Positions 1 to 5,821 of a stretch of DNA of 5,821 nucleotides are shown here, in pieces. How positions within the stretch are numbered: position 1 is the stretch's first letter; each line of letters begins with the position of its first letter. The position numbers were made by a program, and so were the translations under genes. The notes under the pieces were generated by a model, which saw nothing but the letters and a program-made list of their open reading frames with translations, had not been told where the DNA came from and made no database searches. The stretch lies in assembly GCA_937924675.1 (NCBI GenBank), contig CALEVL010000120.1, forward strand, positions 1 to 5,821. Direction: 5' to 3'. This stretch comes from an uncultured Ignavibacteria bacterium (lineage in GTDB: Bacteria > Bacteroidota > Ignavibacteria > Tepidaquicellales > Tepidaquicellaceae).

Positions 1-1
1 C

Positions 2-3000
2 TCAATTCTCAACTATCTTCATCCTAACCCCATCAGTATTTCCATACACTTCCGGATAATACATCAGCGAGCCTTTTGCAGGATTGACAGAATACTCGCC
101 CGGGATTTCAGCTCTCATAAGATATGAGAATTCATGAACACCTTTCCCGAAATAGGTGGCGAAAAAAACAACCTTGTCATCTCTTACATCTTTGTCAGCA
201 TACCACCATCTCCAGTAATATCGATCATAACCGCGATAGTCATCCGCTCCCTCAATCGGAAATGACCAGTCATCCTTTACATATTCAACTCCTGAAGGCA
301 GCGGGTCCTCCAGCATGAAGTAATTGTTGTCATCATCCTTTGAATGTACTTTTACTTTCACAAGTATTACATCGCCACTCTTCACACTGCCTGTGAATGC
401 AACCGGCTTATAGGTGATTCTCTCGCCGCCGTACTCTTCATACTTATTCAGAACAAACATTTCTTTCTCAACTCTGTAGCCGTCTTCTTCTGCCCTGACC
501 TGATCAAATGGCTTGTAGTAATTCAAAGTGGCTGTGAAGTAAACTTTTCCCTTACCCGACTTTTCAATTCTTATGTTATTTGCTCCCGAAAGCAGATCCT
601 TACTCTCTATTCTGATCGCTTCGCTTTTTGTGAATACATCACTCTTTGTCATTTGCTTCTGCAGAATATTTCTGTCATTTACGAAAACACTCACTTGATA
701 GTCAGGATCCAGCTCTTGCGATGTTTTCAGATAGTCAATCATAGAATAAATTATGATTGCAGTCTCCTGAGTGCTTCTCCATGAAGTCCCCTGCCTTTGC
801 ATTACAAGCCATCTTATCACCATATCCTTTAGCTCTGATGTTTCATCAATGTTCACGAGAGCTTTCAAAGCCATTGCAGTAGTCTGAACTTTGTCGTCCT
901 GCCAATTATAGTGAAACTGTTTTCCCTCCCAGTATGCTGCACCCTCTCCCTGAAGTTTGATGGCACTTTTCTCAAGTTCTGCAAGAGCTTCCTTTGCTCG
1001 TGAATTTTCTCCGATAAGTTTCCAGGTAAGTGCAATGAGACTCTTTGCATAATTGTTAAGCTCAGACTTGTTAAGTTTATTCAATTCATCTCTAACTAAT
1101 TCATGATCTTTTGAACTGGCAATGGCCAATGAATAAAGCATATAAGCTCTGGTTGTATTCTCAATGCCCGATGAAGCAAGTAGATTTCTGATTGAGCCGA
1201 TCCCTCTTGCAAGTGAGACCTTGCTAACCGGATATCCTGTTTCATTTGCTATTGACAAGCCATAGATCACATAAGCAGTCATGAATGGATTTGACTGATC
1301 ATTCTCCCACCATCCCCAGCCGCCGTCACTGTGCTGAAATGAGTATAATCTTGACAGACCTTTTGCTACCATCTTTGGCAATTCTCTTTGAGTAACTTCA
1401 CTGACCGGAGCATTTAGTTTACCAAATGCATTTGCAACAATAACTGTGGGCAGAAATCTGCTCATAGTCTGCTCAACACATCCGTAAGGATAACCTATGA
1501 GATCATCCATAGAAGTAAGAATGGTTGATGCAAGCGACGGGTCAACCGTAACAAGCATTCCCGCACTTCGTATGTCTGTTCCGGTCGGAATGTCAATAGA
1601 TTTGCTTTCAGTCTTTGAAATATCTGCAAAATCCGCAATCAGATTTTTCGTTAGCTTCAAACCTGTTGGTTGCAGAGGCACTTTTAGTTCCATTGCATCT
1701 GACTCTTCATTGGTCAATGCTTCGGCATACAATACTGCGCTGCCTGTCGGATTGTCTGCCTTTACAACAATATCAAGTCTCTGCTCAGAGTCCGGCTTCA
1801 GATTAATTTCATTAGTTGTCTGTCCCGAAACAAGAGAAGCATTTTCATATCTGAATGTCACTTTAGTTCTCTTTTCACTCTGGAGATAATTATGAACGAT
1901 TGCAGAAATTGTGACTTCATCTTTCTCTCGCATGAATCTTGGAGCTTCAAGTCTGACCAGCAAATCTTTTCTTGTAATAACAGTTTTTGTTGACTGTCCT
2001 ACTCTTGTATCGCTTGTGATGACTCGCGATGTGATCCTCCATGAAGTCAGATTATCCGGATACCTGACCTGAACATCTGCATATCCGTCATCCGCTGTCC
2101 TTGTGAATGGAGACCACAATACTGCATCTCTGAAATCAGATCTTACATCAGCAGCAATCATTTCTTCTCCCATTCCCGGTGATTGCTCTTTTTCAGACAT
2201 CTTCATAGAAAGCATAGGCGCTTCCATGGAAGTTTCCTGAGGAGTTATAGATCTGTCCATAGTCATACCGTCTGTCAATCTTCCTTCACCGAAATCCTCA
2301 ATATTGTAGTTCATTTCTTTTCCAATAACCCTTAATATAACAGACCTGGACTTGCCTCCATCTATGTCCAATTCTCTGTTTCCAAGAACGCCGCTGTAAG
2401 AGAAGACGCCTATTGTATAACTGCCATCGGGAAGTTCAAATTCGAAAGTGCCGTTTTCACTTGTGAGACCTGCAAAATAAATATCATCAATCACAATCAT
2501 GGCATTTGGAACCGGCACATTATTTTCGTCAAACACGGTTCCATTTACTCTGCCCAAGCTCTCTTTTCTGATTGATTTCATCCTGAATTTTTCATAGATA
2601 GTCATCAATCTTGACCTGCCTGAATTTGTTCTGCTTCCATTATACTCAGAAGATACACCTGCTCTGACTTTCCCATAAAAGAATTTATCAACACTCTGCG
2701 TCTTATCCTCTTTAATCGAATAAATACTTTCATCTACAATTCCAATTGAGACCTCTGCATTGCTTACTGCTTGCCCAAAATTGTCAACTACCCGAACTCT
2801 TAATGAACCTTCTTCTTTTGGCTTGTAGATTTCCTGTGAAGGCTGAATCTCAACAGTAAGAAGTTTCTTTACAGGTATCACAGCCACCTTCTTTACTGCA
2901 GCATGAATTGTATTTTCCTTTATGTAATTTGCATTGATTACAAAGCCCGATAAATAGTTTTCAGTAACAGGTATCTCAACGACTACTGAATTACCGCTAA

Positions 3001-5008
3001 GTCGGCTGACCTTGTGAAAGAGTATATTGTCAGTCTCAGTAGTTACAAGCATGTCAATGTTTGACAACGGTGCAACTATTACAGCTTTGCAAATATCACC
3101 GGCAACATAACTGTCCTTGTCAGTAACTATTTGCATTTCTCCTCCTCGTGTTATAAACCAAGAGTAATCTCCGGATGAAACATAGTAATAGGCTATAGAC
3201 GTGATTGTGTTTGATCTGTCATCAATTGCCTTTATCTCAACTTCATAAGAACCTTCACTATCAACATTGCTGACTTCGTATGAAATGCTTCCCTTCCCAT
3301 CAGCTCTGGTATTGCCTTTCACCACTTCAATGAGCTTTCTGTTTTCCATGCCTTGCTTTGAATAACTTGTTCTGTAAACAAATGCATCAAAGTCTGTCTG
3401 AACGGGCTTGTTTGAATAATCAGCTGCATTCACATTTACAACGACTGTTTCACCAGGTTTGTAAATATAGCTGGCTGAGTTTGCTGCTATGTAAAATCCA
3501 CCTCTGGTTACAAATGCAGAAGCATTTCCGCCGATCGCATGTCTCGCATTATCCGTAACAGTTGCTTGTACAATATATCTGAAATCCGAATTGCCATAGT
3601 AGCGCCTGTACCAGTCAAATTCATTTTGCTCCTTGAACTCTTCATTTATACTGTATGATATTTCAAGCTTACCGTTATCTCCTATCTGTCCTGAACCGTT
3701 ATAAATCAACTCGGATCCGGAATTATTATACTCTTCATCTTCATAATACTCGCGATACCAGTCAGCATACTCTGAAAACATCCACCATGGTCTGTAGTAC
3801 CTTACTTTGAAGATAGAGTATTCGACATTGGCATTTGTTACGGGACTTCCAAAGAAATAGTCTGCTTCAATAGTAGCATTGATAACATCTTTGCCGTAAT
3901 ACTGTCCCTTATCTGTCTTCACATTCACTTTGTATTCAGGTTTCTTGAACTGCTCAACAGTAAATGAAGAATATCCTTTACTTCCCTGAATGGTTTCGGC
4001 TGATATCGAATAATCACCTGTTTGCACCTCTTCATCCAATGTAAGCGTTGCATCGAAACTTCCGTTGTCATTTGTCCTTCTAATTTCATTGAATATTTCA
4101 GCGCCCTTGTTATCTCTTACAATAACGGTCACTTCATTATTCGGAACATTATCATAGCCCGATGCTGTCCTCTTTCTGATAGTGCCTTTGAAATTGACTG
4201 TTGACCCTGCTCTGTAAACCGGCTGCTCTGTAAAAATATATGTATCGAACCGGTTCTCAGTATATCCAAAGAATAAATATGGATCTGATATTGCTATATC
4301 ATCGCCGAGATCGGCAATTATCAATGGCTGAGGCCTTTCCTCAGAAATGTTCTCATCTGCAACGGATATCTCCTGATACAAAGAACCGTCGCCGGCAATT
4401 CCTTCGCCCAGTTTTCTGCTGCCAAGGAAGAAAGACATCTTTGCATTTGCAGCAGCATCTCCTGATTTGCTGTAAGTGCAATATCCTAGCATTGAGTTAA
4501 GTCCTGCTTTTGCAATCAATGAGATTTCACTTATGATGAATCCGCAGTGCGCAACCATATTTTCTGATTCAACGCGAACAAGATATGCTCCCTTATCCTT
4601 TATGTCTATATTTACCGCTTCATTAACTGAAGAATAACCGTAAGTTTCCTTTGGGTATAGTGTCTTCTTAAACCTCCTCACCTGTTTGACAGTATTCAAC
4701 AAGATAGAACTGTCCTTTGCAAGAAGGTCAAGGCCCTGATTTGAAACTTGATTGGAAAAGAATTTTTCCGGGTCAGTAACCTTGTAGATTGTAAATTCTG
4801 TCTCAAGATTATCTGCTCTGCTATTATCAGTTTCATATGCATAGCTGTAAACATTAACTGCAATCTCTTGTCCGGGACTGAAGCTTGCCTGAATTGAAAT
4901 TGTAAACTCCCGATTCTTTTTTGGTAATTGATTGTTGGAAGTGATAGCCGAGAGTGTGTTGAGGATCAGAACCGCAAAAAGGCCGCTCAAAAAGATTGAT
5001 GACTTCAT
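2..5008 (-). CDS. Secreted thioester-containing alpha-2-macroglobulin family protein
   Basis: Complete 1668-residue protein, close in length to E. coli YfhM (about 1650). In the family such proteins are periplasmic or surface broad-spectrum protease traps. Seen in order: signal peptide (about 1-22); N-terminal macroglobulin-like beta domains (about 34-250); an A2M_N-type domain (about 255-352) with the strand motif PVYRAG at 263-268; further macroglobulin domains starting near 355, 504, 620 and 717, each with a similar Tyr-x-x-Gly-like turn (YYG 370, YKPG 516, YVAG 634, YKPKEEG 728); an inserted CarboxypepD_reg-like domain (about 818-895); a Met-rich linker (899-957); the A2M core signature (RSDFRDAVLWSP from 956, PDNLTSWR 984-991); a thioester helical domain (about 1150-1430) with GCVEQ 1176-1180, GGWGWW 1229-1234 and SWRSTQETA 1409-1417; and a C-terminal bMG10-like domain (about 1500-1668). 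The start is supported by the signal peptide and a well-spaced GGGAG. No frameshift is visible. A downstream pbpC-like partner, known for YfhM, cannot be checked because the gene ends at the window edge. Family assignment is very secure; the actual protease targets are unknown. Confidence 0.97.
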   Translation of the reverse strand: MKSSIFLSGLFAVLILNTLSAITSNNQLPKKNREFTISIQASFSPGQEIAVNVYSYAYETDNSRADNLETEFTIYKVTDPEKFFSNQVSNQGLDLLAKDSSILLNTVKQVRRFKKTLYPKETYGYSSVNEAVNIDIKDKGAYLVRVESENMVAHCGFIISEISLIAKAGLNSMLGYCTYSKSGDAAANAKMSFFLGSRKLGEGIAGDGSLYQEISVADENISEERPQPLIIADLGDDIAISDPYLFFGYTENRFDTYIFTEQPVYRAGSTVNFKGTIRKRTASGYDNVPNNEVTVIVRDNKGAEIFNEIRRTNDNGSFDATLTLDEEVQTGDYSISAETIQGSKGYSSFTVEQFKKPEYKVNVKTDKGQYYGKDVINATIEADYFFGSPVTNANVEYSIFKVRYYRPWWMFSEYADWYREYYEDEEYNNSGSELIYNGSGQIGDNGKLEISYSINEEFKEQNEFDWYRRYYGNSDFRYIVQATVTDNARHAIGGNASAFVTRGGFYIAANSASYIYKPGETVVVNVNAADYSNKPVQTDFDAFVYRTSYSKQGMENRKLIEVVKGNTRADGKGSISYEVSNVDSEGSYEVEIKAIDDRSNTITSIAYYYVSSGDYSWFITRGGEMQIVTDKDSYVAGDICKAVIVAPLSNIDMLVTTETDNILFHKVSRLSGNSVVVEIPVTENYLSGFVINANYIKENTIHAAVKKVAVIPVKKLLTVEIQPSQEIYKPKEEGSLRVRVVDNFGQAVSNAEVSIGIVDESIYSIKEDKTQSVDKFFYGKVRAGVSSEYNGSRTNSGRSRLMTIYEKFRMKSIRKESLGRVNGTVFDENNVPVPNAMIVIDDIYFAGLTSENGTFEFELPDGSYTIGVFSYSGVLGNRELDIDGGKSRSVILRVIGKEMNYNIEDFGEGRLTDGMTMDRSITPQETSMEAPMLSMKMSEKEQSPGMGEEMIAADVRSDFRDAVLWSPFTRTADDGYADVQVRYPDNLTSWRITSRVITSDTRVGQSTKTVITRKDLLVRLEAPRFMREKDEVTISAIVHNYLQSEKRTKVTFRYENASLVSGQTTNEINLKPDSEQRLDIVVKADNPTGSAVLYAEALTNEESDAMELKVPLQPTGLKLTKNLIADFADISKTESKSIDIPTGTDIRSAGMLVTVDPSLASTILTSMDDLIGYPYGCVEQTMSRFLPTVIVANAFGKLNAPVSEVTQRELPKMVAKGLSRLYSFQHSDGGWGWWENDQSNPFMTAYVIYGLSIANETGYPVSKVSLARGIGSIRNLLASSGIENTTRAYMLYSLAIASSKDHELVRDELNKLNKSELNNYAKSLIALTWKLIGENSRAKEALAELEKSAIKLQGEGAAYWEGKQFHYNWQDDKVQTTAMALKALVNIDETSELKDMVIRWLVMQRQGTSWRSTQETAIIIYSMIDYLKTSQELDPDYQVSVFVNDRNILQKQMTKSDVFTKSEAIRIESKDLLSGANNIRIEKSGKGKVYFTATLNYYKPFDQVRAEEDGYRVEKEMFVLNKYEEYGGERITYKPVAFTGSVKSGDVILVKVKVHSKDDDNNYFMLEDPLPSGVEYVKDDWSFPIEGADDYRGYDRYYWRWWYADKDVRDDKVVFFATYFGKGVHEFSYLMRAEIPGEYSVNPAKGSLMYYPEVYGNTDGVRMKIVEN
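719..1561 (-). other. Thioester (complement-like) helical domain of the A2M protein
   Basis: Residues about 1150-1430 match the thioester domain of A2M/complement proteins, an alpha/alpha toroid. The thioester motif Gly-Cys-Val-Glu-Gln lies at residues 1176-1180, with Cys1177 (codon 1478-1480) and Gln1180 (codon 1469-1471) forming the predicted internal thioester. I confirmed these codons on the reverse strand as TGT and CAG. GGWGWWEND (1229-1237) and the Trp-x-x-Thr-x-x-Thr-Ala-like block SWRSTQETA (1409-1417) are typical helices of the domain. The intact Cys and Gln imply covalent trapping ability, unlike bacterial homologues such as YfaS that lack the motif. Domain edges are approximate. 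Confidence 0.92.
2138..2314 (-). other. Predicted bait region: Met-rich, acidic linker
   Basis: Residues 899-957 lie immediately before the A2M core signature RSDFRDAVLW, the place expected for the protease-sensitive bait region. The segment looks unstructured and low in complexity: nine Met in residues 899-950 (899, 915, 917, 927, 932, 935, 937, 946, 950), twelve Asp/Glu against five Lys/Arg in 901-957, plus Pro, Ser, Thr and Gly. It offers sites for many protease classes, as a bait should. The assignment rests on position and composition; the exact cleavage sites cannot be read from sequence. Confidence 0.7.
2324..2557 (-). other. CarboxypepD_reg-like beta domain inserted in the A2M protein
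   Basis: Residues about 818-895 have the pattern of a carboxypeptidase regulatory-like (transthyretin-like) beta-sandwich. The features are G-x-V-x-D opening (GTVFDENNVPVPNAMI, 823-838), a short strand with a turn (LTSENGTFEFELPDGSYTI, 848-866) and a closing strand pattern (SRSVILRV, 887-894). This is the classic 'G.V.D....P.. A.V......T...G.F...L..G.Y.' spacing. The domain sits after the macroglobulin segment containing GIVDESIYS (756-764) and before the Met-rich linker, that is, where the bait region is inserted in other A2M proteins. Its role is unknown; it may be a spacer or a binding module. Confidence 0.8.
4937..5008 (-). other. Signal peptide of the A2M protein (non-lipoprotein)
   Basis: Residues 1-24 begin with Met-Lys, followed by a hydrophobic core (IFLSGLFAVLIL, residues 5-16) and a polar exit (NTLSAITSNN). 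A Sec-type signal peptidase I cut near Ala21 is plausible. There is no cysteine in or just after the hydrophobic core, so no lipobox is present; the first cysteine of the protein is residue 155. The product is therefore predicted to be released into the periplasm or beyond rather than lipid-anchored. The cleavage position is an estimate. Confidence 0.8.
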
Positions 5009-5141
5009 ATTTTTTCTCCCTTCCGAAGATGATTTAGCTTGAGCACTGGTGAATTATTCTTAAGTTAAATTAAAAGCTTCATATTCTTATATTCACAGCC
5101 AAAATATTTGTTCCAAAAAAACTTTAACCGAATTTCAATTT
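5009..5141. other. Divergent intergenic region (133 bases)
   Basis: AT-rich gap between two diverging start codons, so it should carry both promoters unless either gene is read from elsewhere. On the plus strand TATATT at 5088-5093 is a possible -10 box, 48 bases before the DUF2461 ATG, but the hexamer 17 bases upstream (TTAAAT, 5065-5070) is a poor -35. On the minus strand TATAAG (plus positions 5085-5090) follows TTGGAA (5110-5115) with a 19-base gap, longer than usual. AATATTTG at 5103-5110 resembles, imperfectly, the Bacteroidota -7 element TAnnTTTG. None is strong enough to call. No operator-like long inverted repeat or hairpin terminator was seen, only short palindromes (CTTAAG 5059-5064, AAGCTT 5074-5079). 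Confidence 0.5.
5016..5024 (-). promoter_or_regulatory. Ribosome binding site of the A2M gene
   Basis: Read on the minus strand this is GGAAGGGAG, with the GGGAG core ending 7 bases before the ATG at 5008-5006. Spacing and composition match a Shine-Dalgarno site and support the chosen start, which is also the one that begins with a signal peptide. Confidence 0.75.
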
Positions 5142-5821
5142 ATGCTTGGCGATTTGCTTAGAGAGTCTTTTCCGGGATTTGATAAGGAAGCTCTGAAGTT
5201 TCTTAAAGATCTTAAGAACCCGGCAAAGAACAATAAGCAGTGGTTTGACAAGAACAGGGAAAGATACGACAATTTCATTCGTGAGCCGATGAGACATCTC
5301 ATGGATACGCTTGCTGTTGAAATAAACAAATTGGATGCCGATATAGTAGTCAATTACAAGTCAATATTCCGAATCAACCGGGATATAAGATTCTCAAAGG
5401 TCAAGACACCATACAAGACCATTAGTTCAGCTGCTTTTGCTTTTTATCAAATCAAGTCAGCAGAAATTCCGCAGTTCTATTTTCATTTCAGTCCGGAAGA
5501 ATTCCTTGTTGCATCCGGACAGTATAGCATGGATCCGGTTTTTCTCAAGAAGATCAGAGTTCATATTTATGAGAACTTTGACGAATACAAAGCAATCACA
5601 ACCGAGAAGAAATTCAAGTCACGTTACGGAGATGTAAAGGGTGAATCGCTCACCAAGATTCCGAAAGAATATGCAGGCAATCCTGCAGTTGAGCAGAATA
5701 AGAAATTGCAGGAAGCCCTGAAGATGAAGCAATTCTATGTGTTTGAGACTTATGAACCTGATGTTGTACTTAGTGAAAAGATTGTTAAGATAATTCTTGA
5801 CAACATAAAAATTTCACATGA
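5142..5821 (+). CDS. DUF2461 / TIGR02453 family protein (3' end cut by window)
   Basis: 226 codons are visible and the frame is still open at the right edge. The protein matches the DUF2461 family (PF09365, TIGR02453), whose members are usually about 220-230 residues, so probably only the last few residues are missing. Diagnostic blocks: EALKFLKDL (16-24) followed by NNKQWFDKNRERYDNF (30-45), the family's 'L..NN...WF..N...Y' start; FRINRDIRFSKVKTPYKT (76-93), the family's most conserved 'RI.RD.RFSK.KTPYK' block; FYFHFSPEEF (112-121); and SGQYSMDPVFLKKIR (125-139). No signal peptide or membrane segment is visible, so it is probably cytoplasmic. The biochemical function of the family is not established. 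The ATG at 5142 is the only candidate: an in-frame stop lies at 5061-5063 with no ATG between. No clear Shine-Dalgarno precedes it, so translation may rely on an AT-rich leader. It diverges from the A2M gene, with no evident functional link. Confidence 0.92.
   Translation, partial: MLGDLLRESFPGFDKEALKFLKDLKNPAKNNKQWFDKNRERYDNFIREPMRHLMDTLAVEINKLDADIVVNYKSIFRINRDIRFSKVKTPYKTISSAAFAFYQIKSAEIPQFYFHFSPEEFLVASGQYSMDPVFLKKIRVHIYENFDEYKAITTEKKFKSRYGDVKGESLTKIPKEYAGNPAVEQNKKLQEALKMKQFYVFETYEPDVVLSEKIVKIILDNIKISH

Noticed and set aside
344..784. 146-codon plus-strand open frame
   Set aside because: Lies wholly antisense to the thioester and C-terminal part of the A2M gene, resembles no known protein, and has no ribosome binding site or gene-like context. 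The same applies to the other short plus-strand frames at 124-318, 1497-1889, 1615-1806, 3358-3558, 4022-4204 and 4240-4500.
865..1050. 61-codon minus-strand frame overlapping the A2M gene in another frame
   Set aside because: It overlaps a region where the A2M frame encodes clear thioester-domain helices; the alternative translation shows no domain and is a shadow.
1176..1480. Possible degenerate thioester or pseudogene state of the A2M gene
   Set aside because: The Cys and Gln codons of GCVEQ were read directly and are intact, and the frame is open from the signal peptide to the natural C-terminus.
3100..3560. Repeated RGG segments (TRGGFY at 501-506 and TRGGEM at 620-625) as a recent internal duplication
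   Set aside because: Both mark the start of successive macroglobulin domains and similarity does not extend far beyond the strand and turn, so this reflects the ancient repeated fold rather than a recent DNA repeat.
5059..5079. Short palindromes CTTAAG and AAGCTT as a possible operator or terminator
   Set aside because: Six-base palindromes are expected by chance in AT-rich DNA; there is no stable GC stem and no following T tract, and a terminator is not expected between two diverging starts.
5135..5353. 72-codon minus-strand frame opposite the start of the DUF2461 gene
   Set aside because: The plus strand here encodes the conserved DUF2461 N-terminus, including NNKQWFDKN, so the minus frame is a shadow. 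The plus-strand frame at 5437-5637 is rejected for the same reason.

Overview
The window holds two divergent protein-coding genes separated by a 133-base AT-rich gap. Almost all of it (about 86%) is one complete minus-strand gene for a secreted 1668-residue bacterial alpha-2-macroglobulin (A2M) with an intact thioester motif (Gly-Cys-Val-Glu-Gln, residues 1176-1180). The rest is the plus-strand start of a DUF2461/TIGR02453 family gene that runs off the right edge.

The organism is a bacterium of moderately low GC content (roughly 40% by eye). The large A2M protein, its embedded carboxypeptidase-regulatory-like beta domain, its Tyr/Trp-rich loops and the weak ribosome binding site of the plus-strand gene would fit the Bacteroidota/Chlorobiota/Ignavibacteria group. 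This is an impression from style, not a demonstrated assignment. No RNA gene, mobile element, CRISPR array or plasmid/phage signature was seen.

Layout: 2-5008 (minus), A2M gene, with its stop codon at positions 2-4, so whatever follows it is outside the window. 5009-5141, intergenic region that must hold both 5' ends, including a clear ribosome binding site for the A2M gene. 5142-5821 (plus), DUF2461 gene, 226 codons seen and no stop.

The A2M protein should act outside the cytoplasmic membrane as a broad protease trap: a protease cuts the bait region, the protein changes shape, and the exposed thioester couples covalently to the attacker. Its most distinctive point is the bait neighbourhood, where a small beta-sandwich domain sits between a basic linker and a Met-rich acidic linker. 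The two genes have no evident functional link; divergent arrangement alone does not imply one. I see no convincing undescribed multi-gene system here. The items worth a second look are architectural features of the A2M protein.
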